Below are positions 17,364 through 26,539 of a stretch of DNA of 64,000 nucleotides, in pieces. The notes under the pieces were generated by a model. It had not been told where the DNA came from and did not search any database. It worked only from the letters and a program-made list of their open reading frames with translations. The stretch covers positions 744,001 to 808,000 of the forward strand of contig NZ_CP028324.1 in the NCBI RefSeq assembly GCF_003028855.1. Reading direction: 5' to 3'. The DNA comes from Pseudoduganella armeniaca. GTDB lineage: Bacteria; Pseudomonadota; Gammaproteobacteria; Burkholderiales; Burkholderiaceae_D. The translations under genes and the position numbers were made by a program. Each line of letters starts with the position of its first letter. Position 1 is the stretch's first letter.

Positions 17364-18476
17364 ATGAGTCGGCTTTTTTCGCCCTATGCGCTGGGCCCGC
17401 TGCAACTGAAGAACCGCATCGCCATCGCGCCGATGTGCCAGTATTCGGCCGTCGAAGGCCTGGCCACCGACTGGCACATGATCCACCTTGGTAGCCTGGC
17501 GCTGTCCGGTGCGGCGTTGCTGATCATCGAGGCCACCGCCGTCTCGCCCGAGGGGCGCATCACGCCGGCCGACCTGGGGCTGTGGTCGGACGGGCACCAG
17601 GCCGCGCTCACGCCGGTGATCGCCGCGATCCGCAGGCATGCGCCGATCCGGCTGGCGGTGCAGCTGGCGCACGCGGGCCGCAAGGCCTCGTCGCAGGTAC
17701 CGTGGGAAGGCGGCGCCAATATCGCGCCGGGCGACGTCGGCTGGCAGACCGTGGCGCCATCGGCCGTGCCGCATGCCGAGGGCGAGACGGTGCCGTTGGC
17801 GCTGGACGCCGCCGGCCTGCAAAAAGTGAAGGGCGATTTCATCGCGGCCGCGCGGCGCGCGCACGCGCTGGGGATCGAAGGCATCGAGCTGCACGCCGCG
17901 CACGGCTACCTGCTGCACCAGTTCCTGTCGCCGCTGTCGAACCGGCGTGACGACGAGTATGGCGGGTCTCTGGAAAACCGCATGCGCTTCCCGCTCGAGG
18001 TGTTCGACGCGGTACGCGCCGCCGTGCCGCGCGAACTGGCCGTCGGCGTGCGCATCTCCGCCAGCGACTGGGTCGACGGTGGCTGGGACCTGGAGCAGAG
18101 CATCGCCTTCGCCAATGCATTGCAGCAGCGCGGTACGGACTTCATCCACGTTTCCAGCGGCGGCATTTCGCCGCTGCAGAAAATCCCCGTCGGCCCGGGT
18201 TACCAGATCCAGTTCGCCGAACGGATCCGCGCCGCGACCGGCCTGCCGACGATCGGCGTGGGCCTGATCACCGAGCCGGAACACGCCGAATCGATCATCC
18301 TGCAGGGCCAGGCCGACATGGTCGCGCTGGCGCGCGGCATCCTGTACGACCCGCGCTGGCCGTGGCACGCGGCGGCCAGGTTGGGGGCGCAGGTGGACGC
18401 GCCGCCGCAGTACTGGCGCTCGCAACCGCACCACCTGAAGACGCTGTTCGGCGATACGCGCCTGGGCCAGCGCTGA
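17364..18476 (+). CDS. Old Yellow Enzyme, class II (YqjM/XenA-like NADPH:flavin oxidoreductase)
   Basis: A 370-residue TIM-barrel FMN enzyme that reduces activated C=C bonds of enones, nitro compounds or nitrate esters. It has the class-II marker Cys25 and Tyr27 in IAPMCQYSA, the substrate-binding His pair in HAAHGYLLHQFLSP, the family signature NRRDDEYGGSLENR and a C-terminal phosphate-binding ALARGILYDPRWPW. Preceded by AGGAGGAACC before the ATG. A HAD phosphatase follows after 4 bp. The physiological substrate is unknown; such enzymes usually answer electrophile or xenobiotic stress. Confidence 0.92.
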   Translation: MSRLFSPYALGPLQLKNRIAIAPMCQYSAVEGLATDWHMIHLGSLALSGAALLIIEATAVSPEGRITPADLGLWSDGHQAALTPVIAAIRRHAPIRLAVQLAHAGRKASSQVPWEGGANIAPGDVGWQTVAPSAVPHAEGETVPLALDAAGLQKVKGDFIAAARRAHALGIEGIELHAAHGYLLHQFLSPLSNRRDDEYGGSLENRMRFPLEVFDAVRAAVPRELAVGVRISASDWVDGGWDLEQSIAFANALQQRGTDFIHVSSGGISPLQKIPVGPGYQIQFAERIRAATGLPTIGVGLITEPEHAESIILQGQADMVALARGILYDPRWPWHAAARLGAQVDAPPQYWRSQPHHLKTLFGDTRLGQR

Positions 18477-18480
18477 CATC

Positions 18481-19167
18481 ATGAACGACGTGCGTCCGCC
18501 GCCCCTGGTCTCGCCACCGCTGGTGTCGCCGAGCATCCTGCGCGGCTATGAACTGTGGATCTTCGACTTCGACGGCACGCTGGCCGACAGCTTTCCATTC
18601 TTCCTTGAAGTGTTCGACACGCTGGCGCGCACGCACGACTTCCGCCGCCTGGAGCACGACAAGATCGACATGCTGCGCGGCTGCGACCTGCCGCAGCTGA
18701 TGCATCACCTGGGGCTGCCGCGCTGGAAGCTGTTGCCGGTGGCGCTGCAGTTCCGCGCGCTGATGGCGCAAAACATCGCCCGCATTGCCCTGTTCGACGG
18801 CATGCGCGACGTGCTGCATGTGCTGGCTGGGCGCGGCGTGCGGCTGGCCATCGTCTCGTCCAACTCGGAGGCGAACGTGCGCGCGGTGCTGGGCACGGAC
18901 GCGCACCTGTTCGCGCACTTCGAATGCGGCGCCGCGCTGTTCGGCAAGCGGCGCCGCCTGCGTCGCGTCGTGCAGCACAGCGGCATCGCCGACCGGCGCG
19001 TGTTGTGCCTAGGCGACGAGGTGCGCGACATCGCGGCGGCGCACGCCGAAGGCCTCGACTTCGGCGCGGTCGGCTGGGGCTATGCCAACGCGCAGGTGCT
19101 GCAGGCGCAGCGCCCGCGGCTGATGTTCGGCAGCGTCGCCGAGCTGGCCGCCGGCCTGGCGGACTGA
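18481..19167 (+). CDS. HAD-superfamily hydrolase (phosphoglycolate-phosphatase-like)
   Basis: A 228-residue Mg-dependent phosphatase. Motif I DFDGTLADSF lies near residue 30, motif II IVSSNSEANVR near residue 124, a lysine/arginine-rich loop FGKRRRLRR replaces the usual motif III Lys region, and motif IV is LCLGDEVRDIAAA. The cap is the small helical C1 type. Substrate cannot be read from sequence; Gph- and YqaB-type enzymes are the nearest in style. The proline-rich first 18 residues may not be translated. It overlaps no neighbour and starts 4 bp after the Old Yellow Enzyme stop, so the two probably share a transcript. Confidence 0.87.
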   Translation: MNDVRPPPLVSPPLVSPSILRGYELWIFDFDGTLADSFPFFLEVFDTLARTHDFRRLEHDKIDMLRGCDLPQLMHHLGLPRWKLLPVALQFRALMAQNIARIALFDGMRDVLHVLAGRGVRLAIVSSNSEANVRAVLGTDAHLFAHFECGAALFGKRRRLRRVVQHSGIADRRVLCLGDEVRDIAAAHAEGLDFGAVGWGYANAQVLQAQRPRLMFGSVAELAAGLAD

Positions 19168-19345
19168 CCGCGCAGGGCAACTGCCGGTTGTCAGATTTTC
19201 CTCACCACTTGTCTTTTCCATACAAACAACCGTAGGGAAGGAGCGCCAACAGGCCCTATAATCGTCAGGTTTTTTTATCGAAATTGCGATAGGGGCGCGA
19301 CGCCATGAGCGCCGCAGCAGCCGAACCACCCGAGAAGGAATGCCT

Positions 19346-20821
19346 GTGAGCCAAACGCTGGTCCAGAAACTGACGCGTACCAAGCCTGTCGATCCCGCCG
19401 CCGAAGAAGATCATCCGTCGCAGCCCGGCGGCCTGCACCGCTCCATTGGCCTGTTCGCCCTGACGATGATCGGCGTCGGCGCCACCATCGGCACCGGCAT
19501 CTTCTTCACGATGGTGGAAGCGGTACCGAAGGCCGGACCGGCCGTGATCCTGTCGTTCCTGATGGCCGCGCTGACGGCCGGCCTGACGGCGCTGTGCTAC
19601 GCCGAGCTGTCGTTCCGCATTCCCGCCTCCGGTTCCTCGTATTCCTTCGCCTATGCGACCGTCGGCGAATTCCTCGCCTTTATCATGGCGGCCTGCCTGC
19701 TGCTCGAATACGGCCTGGCCGCCAGCGCCACCGCGATCGGCTGGTCCGATTACCTGAACAACTTCCTGACCAATGCCTTCGGCTGGCAGATCCCGCAGTT
19801 CCTGCGTACGCCGATGATCGTCTCGACGCAGGAAGGCGTCGTCTTCAACGTCGGCCACATGAACCTGCCGCCGATCCTGCTGGTCTGCCTGTGCTGCTTC
19901 CTGCTGGTGCGCGGCACCAAGGAGTCGGCCACGATGAATGCCGTGATGGTGCTGATCAAGCTGGCCATCCTGGTCTTCTTCGTCGCGATCGCGCTGCAGG
20001 GTTTCGACATCAATAACTTCAAGCCCTTCTTCAAGCCGGAAAGCGCGGCGGGGCTGGCCGGCATGACGGGCGTGACCGCGGCCGCCGGCACCGTGTTCTT
20101 CTCCTTCATCGGCCTGGACACCGTTGCCACGGCGGGCGAGGAAGTGCGCAATCCGAAACGCAACGTCCCGCTCGGTATCCTGACGGCGTTGGTCGTCGTC
20201 ACCGTGTTCTATCTGCTAGTCGCCGTCGCCGCCGTCGGCGCGCAGCCGGCGCACATGTTCGAGCACCAGGAAGCCGGCCTGTCCGTGATCCTGCAAAACG
20301 TCACGGGCAAGGCCTGGCCGGCGCTGGTGCTGTCCGCCGGCGCCGTCATCTCCGTGTTTTCCGTCACGCTGGTGACGATCTACGGCCAGACCCGCATCCT
20401 GTACGCGATCTCGCGCGACGGCCTGATCTCGAAGGTATTCCACAAGGTGAACACGCGCACCGCGTCCCCCGTCAGCAATACCGTCATCGTCTGCCTGGTC
20501 GTCGGCCTGGTGGCCGGCTTCGTCGACGCGACCTTCCTGTGGGACATGGTCAGCATGGGCACGCTGACGGCATTTATCGTCGTCTCGATCGCCGTGCCGG
20601 TGATGCGCCGCAAGGAGCACCGCATGGGCACGTACAAGAAAGGCGGTTTCCGCGTGCCGCTCGGCCCCTACCTGATCCCGGGGCTGTCGGTGCTGGCCTG
20701 CCTGTACATCATGAAAGACCTGTCGCACACCACGCGCGTCATCTTCACGATCTGGATGGCCGCGTCGATCCTGACCTACTTCGCCTATGGCATGCGCAAC
20801 TCGCGCCTGAACAAGGCCTGA
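19346..20821 (+). CDS. APC-family amino-acid permease
   Basis: About 491 residues with 12 predicted membrane helices, of the cationic amino-acid transporter/YfnA type. TM1 carries the unwound MIGVGATIGTGIFFTM substrate motif. The central YAELSFRIPASGSSYSFAYATVGEFLAF and FSFIGLDTVATAGEEVRNPKRNVP are family signatures. I choose GTG 19346 because AAGGA (19335-19339) is six bases upstream; the ATG at 19340 touches that site directly. Substrate is probably a neutral or basic amino acid. The S9 peptidase begins one base after its stop, suggesting a peptide-hydrolysis and uptake operon. Confidence 0.9.
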   Translation: MSQTLVQKLTRTKPVDPAAEEDHPSQPGGLHRSIGLFALTMIGVGATIGTGIFFTMVEAVPKAGPAVILSFLMAALTAGLTALCYAELSFRIPASGSSYSFAYATVGEFLAFIMAACLLLEYGLAASATAIGWSDYLNNFLTNAFGWQIPQFLRTPMIVSTQEGVVFNVGHMNLPPILLVCLCCFLLVRGTKESATMNAVMVLIKLAILVFFVAIALQGFDINNFKPFFKPESAAGLAGMTGVTAAAGTVFFSFIGLDTVATAGEEVRNPKRNVPLGILTALVVVTVFYLLVAVAAVGAQPAHMFEHQEAGLSVILQNVTGKAWPALVLSAGAVISVFSVTLVTIYGQTRILYAISRDGLISKVFHKVNTRTASPVSNTVIVCLVVGLVAGFVDATFLWDMVSMGTLTAFIVVSIAVPVMRRKEHRMGTYKKGGFRVPLGPYLIPGLSVLACLYIMKDLSHTTRVIFTIWMAASILTYFAYGMRNSRLNKA

Positions 20822-20822
20822 T

Positions 20823-22751
20823 ATGCGAGTGAAAATCCTGGCCCGGGCAGCCTTCGCCGCGACCGCCATCCTGGCCGGCAGCCACGCGCAAGCCGTACGC
20901 GAATACAAGGCGGTGGCGCTGGCGGCCGATGGCGAGCGTATCGTCGCGATCGAGAGTGCCGATACCGGCGCAGCCGGCCGCAAGGCACACGCGGTGGTCG
21001 TGGTGCGCGATGCCAGCAGCGGCAAGATCCTGCACGAGTACGACCCCTGCCGCCACTGCGCCTACGACCGCCCGAGCTGGTCGCCGGACGGCCGCAGCGT
21101 CGCGTTCATCGCCAGCGAGCAGGGTAGCGCGGCCATCTACGTCGCGGCCAACGGCAAGACGCGCGCGCTCGCCACCGTCAAGGGCGTGGCCAACTCGGCG
21201 CGCTGGTCGCCGGACGGCAAGCAGGTGGCGCTGCTGGCCACCGTGGGCGCCACCAAGGAAACGGGAGCGACGGCCGCAGGCGCGCGGCTGGTCGGCGAGG
21301 TCGGCGCACGCGAGGACGCGCAGCGCATCGCCACCGTGCCCGCCGCGGGCGGCGCATTGAAGCTGCTGTCGCCGGACGACACCTTCATCTACGAATACGA
21401 CTGGGCACCGGACGGCAAGGGCTTCGTCGCCACCGGCGCCAAGGGCAATGGCGACAACAACTGGTGGGTGGCGAAGCTGGCCTACGTCGATGCCGGTTCC
21501 GGTGCGCTGCGCGTGATCGCGACGCCCACCACGCAGCTGAACATGCCGCGCGTGTCGCCGGACGGCCGGACGGTGGCCTACATCGGCGGCCTGATGAGCG
21601 ACTTCGGCGCCGTCGGCGGCGATCTGTACACCGTGCCGCTGGCCGGCGGCGAGCCGAAAAACATTACGCCCGGCTTCAAGGGTTCGTTCAACGGCCTGGC
21701 GTGGCGGCAGGGCGGCATCGTCGCCACCGCGCTGATGGGCGACAAGATGACGGCGCTGGCCGTCGATGGCGCCAGCGGCGCAACGACGACATTGTGGTCC
21801 GCCGCCGTGACGGCCAGCGCGGCTGATGGCCGCCTGTCGTTCAGCGCGGATGGCACCAAAGCCGCCGCTGCCGTCGAGGACTTCACCCATGCGCCGCGCA
21901 TCGTCGCGGGCAGACTGCCGCAGCTGGACCCCATCACGCACGACAACGATGCGGCGCCGGCCCAGGTCAGCGTGCAGAACGTCAGCTGGAGCAACGAGGG
22001 ATTCAACGTGCAGGGCTGGCTGGTCGGGCCTTTGCTCCCCGTGGCCGGGAAAAAATACCCGATGATCGTGCAGGTGCACGGCGGGCCGTCGTCGGCCGTG
22101 ACGCCGCGCTATATCGGCCCGGCGGAAACCGGCAATCCGCTGGTGCGGGAGCTGGTCGGTGCCGGCTATTTCGTGTTCATGCCGAACCCGCGCGGCAGCT
22201 TCGGGCAGGGCCAGGAATTTACCCGCGCGAACCGGCGCGACTTCGGCGGCGGCGACCTGCGCGACATCCTCGCTGGGGTGGACGCGGCGGCGCAAGTGGC
22301 GCCGGTGGACACGACGCGCCTGGGCCTGATGGGCCATTCCTACGGCGGCTTCATGACGATGTGGGGCGTGACGCACAGCCAGCGCTTCAAGGCGGCCGTC
22401 GCCGGCGCCGGCATCGCCAACTGGATCAGCTACTACGGCCAGAACGGCATCGACCAGTGGATGGTGCCGTTCTTCGGCGCGACGATGTACGACGATCCCG
22501 CGATCTACCGCCAGCTCTCGCCGATCGACTCGATCAAGGTGGCGAAAACGCCGACGCTGGTCTACGTGGGCGAGCGCGATGTCGAAACGCCGGCGGCGCA
22601 GTCGATGGAGTTCTGGCACGCGCTGAAGGCGCTGAACGTGCCGACGGCGCTGGTGATCTACGAGGACGAAGGCCACGGCATCCGCAAGCCGGCGCACCAG
22701 CAGGATTTGCGGCGGCGCACCTTGGAGTGGTTCAACCGCTACCTTCAGTAA
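20823..22751 (+). CDS. S9-family prolyl-oligopeptidase-like serine peptidase, exported
   Basis: A 642-residue protein with a signal peptide (about residues 1-24, ending GSHAQA), a WD40-like beta-propeller (about 30-380, repeated SPDGR/SPDGK strands) and a C-terminal alpha/beta-hydrolase. The catalytic triad is readable: Ser in GHSYGGFMTM, Asp in YVGERDVETP and His in YEDEGHGIRKP. Members are dipeptidyl- or acylaminoacyl-peptidases that trim oligopeptides in the periplasm. It starts one base after the permease stop and is probably co-transcribed with it. Confidence 0.92.
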   Translation: MRVKILARAAFAATAILAGSHAQAVREYKAVALAADGERIVAIESADTGAAGRKAHAVVVVRDASSGKILHEYDPCRHCAYDRPSWSPDGRSVAFIASEQGSAAIYVAANGKTRALATVKGVANSARWSPDGKQVALLATVGATKETGATAAGARLVGEVGAREDAQRIATVPAAGGALKLLSPDDTFIYEYDWAPDGKGFVATGAKGNGDNNWWVAKLAYVDAGSGALRVIATPTTQLNMPRVSPDGRTVAYIGGLMSDFGAVGGDLYTVPLAGGEPKNITPGFKGSFNGLAWRQGGIVATALMGDKMTALAVDGASGATTTLWSAAVTASAADGRLSFSADGTKAAAAVEDFTHAPRIVAGRLPQLDPITHDNDAAPAQVSVQNVSWSNEGFNVQGWLVGPLLPVAGKKYPMIVQVHGGPSSAVTPRYIGPAETGNPLVRELVGAGYFVFMPNPRGSFGQGQEFTRANRRDFGGGDLRDILAGVDAAAQVAPVDTTRLGLMGHSYGGFMTMWGVTHSQRFKAAVAGAGIANWISYYGQNGIDQWMVPFFGATMYDDPAIYRQLSPIDSIKVAKTPTLVYVGERDVETPAAQSMEFWHALKALNVPTALVIYEDEGHGIRKPAHQQDLRRRTLEWFNRYLQ

Positions 22752-22753
22752 AG

Positions 22754-22837
22754 ACACCGGTGACAGGCACCTATCTGAAACACCGGTGACAGGCACCTAT
22801 CTGCGGGCGTTCCGCCCGCAGATAGGTGCCTGTCACC
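22754..22837. repeat. GGTGACAGGCACC palindrome plus extra direct half copy
   Basis: A direct half-copy (22754-22779) is followed by a full palindrome. Arms 22785-22809 and 22813-22837 are 25-bp perfect inverted repeats with loop TTC. The outer 13 bases (GGTGACAGGCACC) match the element at 55843; the inner 12 bases differ but remain perfectly paired. It sits between convergent genes. Confidence 0.85.
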
Positions 22838-22844
22838 AGAGGGT

Positions 22845-24638
22845 TCAACTGAAATGCCCCTCGATCTCCTCCAAGGTCTTGCCCTTCGTCTCCGGCAGCA
22901 GGAACGCCGCCGTCAGGAAGTACAGGACCGTACACCCCGCCCAGAAGAAGAACATCGCCGCATAGCCATGCTGCCCCACCGTCGGCAGGAACACGGCGGC
23001 GATCACCGTCGAGACGAACTGGTTGACCAGCAGCGCGACGCTCATGCCGTTCGAGCGGATGCGAGTCGGCATCAGCTCCGATAACGCCAGCCACACGCAC
23101 ACGCCCGGCCCGACCGCGAAGCTGGCCACGAACAGGCAGATCGCCGCCGTCATGCGCCAGCCGTGCGACGGCGGCGGCACCGCGCCCAGCTGGGCGCGTT
23201 CGATCTGCAGCGGTGCCGTGCGCGCCTCGTCCGGGTCGGCGAACGGATTCAGGTGCAGCTTGCGGAAGAAGGCACCGATCACGCTGTCTTCCTGCACCGC
23301 GTCAGCGCGCCGGATGTGCAGCACTGGCAAGCCGGGATCGTCGCTGCGGCGCGTGGCCACGTTGGTGAACGGGCCGTAGCGGTAGGCGACCGTCAGCAGT
23401 TGCGGCGTGTCGCCAGGCTGGCCGCTCAGCGCGCGCAGCGTGGCATCGTCCAGGCGCAGCGCGATGCTGTCGCCCTGCGCCTGGGCCGCGATGGCGGCGC
23501 GCACGTCGTGCTGGCCGCTTTCGGCGCCGTGGAACAGCAGCCCTGCCGCCAGCAGTGCCACGACAATGCCGCCGCTGCCCAGCATCAGCAGGAACTTGCG
23601 GCCCTTGCGGTCCACCAGCACGACGGCGACGATCGTCATCACGGCATTGAGTACTTTCAGCCCGACGTCGGCGGCATTGGCCGTGGCGCCCGGCAGGCCG
23701 GCCTGGTTCAGGATATTGACGACGTAGGCCAGCACGGAATTGATGCCCGTGGCCTGGGTCAGGGCGAGGATCAGGCAGGCCAGCAGGAAGGGCAGCACGT
23801 AGCGCCGGCTCAGCAGGGGATCGACCGGCGCCGATCCGGCCCCGCCGCGCGGGCGGGTCATCTGCATGTCGCGCAGCTCGACCTCCGCCTCGGCGGGCGC
23901 GCGGGTACGCAGCAGGGCGCGCCGCGCCGCGTCGACCCGGCCGCGCCGCACCAGCCAGCGCGGCGACTCGGCCAGCAACACGCTGCCGAAGGTGAATACG
24001 ATGCCCGGCGCGAGGCACATCCAGAAGATGCTGCGCCAGGCGTGGTCGCGCGCCGCGAACAGCGCCTCCATCCGCGCCGCTTCCGACAACGCCTGCGCGG
24101 CCACGGCCGCCGCGTCCACCGTGCGCGCCTGCAGCAGGCCGATCACGGCCGCCGCCACCAGGCCGATCGTCAGCATCAGCTGGAACAGCGCCGCACCGCG
24201 GCCACGCTGGTCCGCGCGCAGGCATTCGGCCAGGTAGAGCGGTACGACAACGCCGATCAGGCCCCCGCTGACGCCTTGCAGCAGGCGCCCCAGCAGCAGC
24301 GGCAGGTAGCCGTCGGCCAGCGCGATCAGCGGAATGCTGGCGGTGAACAGGGCGCCGGACAGTACCATCGCCCAGCGGCGGCCGATGGCATCGGCGATGG
24401 CGCCGGCGAACAGCGACGACAGCACGGAGCCGAGCAACACGGCCGCGACGATAAAGCTGAGCTGCTGGGCGCTCAGGCGCCAGGCCTCCTTGGCGGTCGC
24501 TTCCAGGTAGGGCAGGGCGCCGGCGATGATGCCGACGTCGATCCCGTACAACAGCCCGCCCATGCCGGCGATGAACAGCAGGTAGCGGATCGGCCAGGCG
24601 GGCGCGCTGGCGGTGCCAGGCAGGGTAGCAGCATGCAT
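22845..24638 (-). CDS. MFS sugar-porter-family transporter with large periplasmic insertion, probable GalNAc uptake
   Basis: A 597-residue member of the sugar porter (SP) family. It carries GGLLYGIDVGIIAGALP in TM1, the loop motif DAIGRRWAM, LLGRLLQGVSGGLIGVVVPLYLAE in TM4, the ESPRWLVRRGR mid-loop signature and the C-terminal PETKGKTLEEIE. About 122 extra residues (roughly 370-491), rich in charged residues, lie between the ninth and tenth helices where the loop faces the periplasm; a smaller insertion lies in the 5-6 loop. ATG 24638 is preferred because AAGGAG is five bases upstream. As last gene of the aga operon it is the likely GalNAc permease in place of a PTS. Substrate is inferred from context. 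Confidence 0.85.
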   Translation of the reverse strand: MHAATLPGTASAPAWPIRYLLFIAGMGGLLYGIDVGIIAGALPYLEATAKEAWRLSAQQLSFIVAAVLLGSVLSSLFAGAIADAIGRRWAMVLSGALFTASIPLIALADGYLPLLLGRLLQGVSGGLIGVVVPLYLAECLRADQRGRGAALFQLMLTIGLVAAAVIGLLQARTVDAAAVAAQALSEAARMEALFAARDHAWRSIFWMCLAPGIVFTFGSVLLAESPRWLVRRGRVDAARRALLRTRAPAEAEVELRDMQMTRPRGGAGSAPVDPLLSRRYVLPFLLACLILALTQATGINSVLAYVVNILNQAGLPGATANAADVGLKVLNAVMTIVAVVLVDRKGRKFLLMLGSGGIVVALLAAGLLFHGAESGQHDVRAAIAAQAQGDSIALRLDDATLRALSGQPGDTPQLLTVAYRYGPFTNVATRRSDDPGLPVLHIRRADAVQEDSVIGAFFRKLHLNPFADPDEARTAPLQIERAQLGAVPPPSHGWRMTAAICLFVASFAVGPGVCVWLALSELMPTRIRSNGMSVALLVNQFVSTVIAAVFLPTVGQHGYAAMFFFWAGCTVLYFLTAAFLLPETKGKTLEEIEGHFS

Positions 24639-24648
24639 CGACACTCCT

Positions 24649-25728
24649 TCACAGAATGGCTTCGCCTTCCACATAGACGGCGACCGGTTGCAGGTCCTGG
24701 TCGAGGACCACGATATCGGCCCAGGCGCCGGGCGCCAGGCGACCGCGTTCGGTCTCGCCCAGGTAATCGGCGGGGTACAGCGACAGGCGGTGCGATGCGT
24801 CGGCCAGATCCAGCCCCATGCCGACCAGGTTGCGCAGCGCCTGGTCCATCGTCAATACGCTCCCGGCCAGCGAGCCGGTGGCGAGCCGCACGCAGCCCAG
24901 GCATTTGTAGACGCGCTGCGAGCCGAGCGCGTACTCGCCGTCCGGCATGCCGGTGGCCGCCGTGGCATCCGTAATGCCATAGGCGCGCGGAATCGCGCGC
25001 AGCGCGGCCAGGATCGCGCCGGGGTGCACGTGCTGCAGGTCGGGAATGATCTCGGCATATTCGGCATGGGCCAGCGCTGCGTCGACGATGCCGGGCTGGT
25101 AGTGGTCCATGCCCGTCATGCCGTTGAACAGGTGGGTGAAGCCGGTCGCACCGGCGCGCAGCGCGGCGACGCCATCGTCGTAGCTGCCGTTCGAATGGCC
25201 GACCTGCACGCGCATGCCCAGTGCCGCCAGTTGCGGGATCAGGGCGAGGTGGCCGGGTATTTCGGGTGCCATCGTCAGCACCCGGATCGGCGCGATGGCA
25301 TCGAGGCTTCGCACCAACTCCAGCGTGGCGGGCATCACGTACGGCGGCTGCGCGCCCAGCCGGTGCGCGCTGATGAACGGCCCTTCCAGATGCACGCCCA
25401 GCATGCGCGCGCCGCGCTCCGGGCGCTGCGCGATCACGCCGGCCAGCCCCGCGAGCGCGTGCCGGATCGCCGGCTCGTGCGCCGTCATCGTGGTACCCAG
25501 GAGCGACGTGGTGCCATGGCGCGCATGCTCGCGCGCGACGACGGCGCCGGCGTCGCCGCCACCCATGATGTCGACGCCGGCGGCGCCGTGCACGTGCAGG
25601 TCGATGAAGCCAGGCAGGATGGTCAGGCCGGTATCGGCCGATGCCGCCGCGATGCGGTCGATGCGCTGGCCGAATTCGATGGTGCCGGTGACCCAGCCGT
25701 CGGGAGTTAGTATCCTGCCTGCCAGCAT
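24649..25728 (-). CDS. agaA: N-acetylgalactosamine/N-acetylglucosamine-6-phosphate deacetylase
   Basis: A 359-residue amidohydrolase of the NagA/AgaA family that removes acetate from the 6-phosphorylated amino sugar. Motifs in order: metal-binding DLHVHGAAG (near residue 43), HLEGPFIS with the metal-ligand Glu (near 114), VGHSNGSYDD, THLFNGMTGM and the catalytic Asp in GITDATAATGMPDG. It lies between the agaR-like regulator and the transporter with 9-10-bp gaps, so it belongs to the aga operon; the GalNAc-6-P assignment over GlcNAc-6-P rests on neighbours AgaS, KbaZ and AgaR. The symbol nagA would be equally valid by sequence. Confidence 0.9.
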   Translation of the reverse strand: MLAGRILTPDGWVTGTIEFGQRIDRIAAASADTGLTILPGFIDLHVHGAAGVDIMGGGDAGAVVAREHARHGTTSLLGTTMTAHEPAIRHALAGLAGVIAQRPERGARMLGVHLEGPFISAHRLGAQPPYVMPATLELVRSLDAIAPIRVLTMAPEIPGHLALIPQLAALGMRVQVGHSNGSYDDGVAALRAGATGFTHLFNGMTGMDHYQPGIVDAALAHAEYAEIIPDLQHVHPGAILAALRAIPRAYGITDATAATGMPDGEYALGSQRVYKCLGCVRLATGSLAGSVLTMDQALRNLVGMGLDLADASHRLSLYPADYLGETERGRLAPGAWADIVVLDQDLQPVAVYVEGEAIL

Positions 25729-25737
25729 GTCGCCTCG

Positions 25738-26505
25738 CTAGTCGGTGATAATGAGTTCGATACCCAGCTTCTGCAGGCCCTCGCGGTATTCCTGGCTGAT
25801 GCCGGCATCGGTGATGACGGTGTGGACGCGTTCCAGCTGCACGATGCGGTGCAGGCTGACGCGGCCGAATTTCGATGCGTCCGTGACCACGATGATCTTC
25901 TTGGCGCGCTCCGCCATCTTGTGATTCAGGCTGGCCTCCGCTTCGTGGTGCGTGGTCACGCCGAATTGCAGGTCGAGACCATCGACACCGAGGAACAGCT
26001 TGTCGAAGTTATAGGCCTGCAGGCAGGCCTCGGCCTGGGTGCCCTGGATCGACAGCGACTGCTTGCGCAGCAGGCCGCCTGTCAGGATCAGGTCCACGCC
26101 CGGCGCGTCGGCCAGTTCCCAGGCGATGTTCAGGCCATTGGTCATCACGGTGACGCCTTCCGCCTCGCGCAGGTGGCGCGCCAGCGAGATCGTGGTGGTG
26201 CCCGAATCGATGATGATGTTGTCGCCCGGCTGCACCAGCTGCGCGGCGCGCGCGCCGATGCGTTCTTTCTGTTCCTGGTTGATGGCGTCTTTCTGCCGGA
26301 TCGTATGCTCGGTCGGCGGCGTGCGCGTCAGCGTGGCGCCACCATGGCTGCGCGTGGCCAGGCCTTGTGCTTCCAATGCACTCAGGTCGCTGCGGATCGT
26401 CACCGCCGAGACGCCCAGTGCCTCGACCAGGTCGGTGACCTGGACGGCGCCGTCGCGCACGAGCAGTTGCAGGATGGTTTCGCGGCGCTGGCTGGTATTA
26501 CGCAT
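25738..26505 (-). CDS. agaR: DeoR-family repressor AgaR
   Basis: A 255-residue DeoR/GlpR regulator. The N-terminal HTH (VQVTDLVEALGVSAVTIRSDLSALEAQGL) is followed by the sugar-phosphate sensing domain with IIIDSGTTTISLARHL and a LFLGVDGLDLQFGVTTHHEAEASLN stretch closely resembling E. coli AgaR, the repressor of the GalNAc/galactosamine genes. I start at ATG 26505; the longer open frame to 26640 lies inside kbaZ. Expected effector is a phosphorylated galactosamine or tagatose intermediate. Candidate operators of the AgaR type are found in the 29.9-30.2 kb divergent promoter region. Confidence 0.9.
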   Translation of the reverse strand: MRNTSQRRETILQLLVRDGAVQVTDLVEALGVSAVTIRSDLSALEAQGLATRSHGGATLTRTPPTEHTIRQKDAINQEQKERIGARAAQLVQPGDNIIIDSGTTTISLARHLREAEGVTVMTNGLNIAWELADAPGVDLILTGGLLRKQSLSIQGTQAEACLQAYNFDKLFLGVDGLDLQFGVTTHHEAEASLNHKMAERAKKIIVVTDASKFGRVSLHRIVQLERVHTVITDAGISQEYREGLQKLGIELIITD

Positions 26506-26539
26506 GGTGGTTTCGCTGACGGTCAAAATCCACAGCTTA

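Noticed and set aside
19208..19262. TTGTCT and TATAAT as promoter of the APC permease
   Set aside because: TATAAT at 19257-19262 is plausible, but the TTGTCT is 43 bp away and no -35 lies at the right distance, so no promoter was called.
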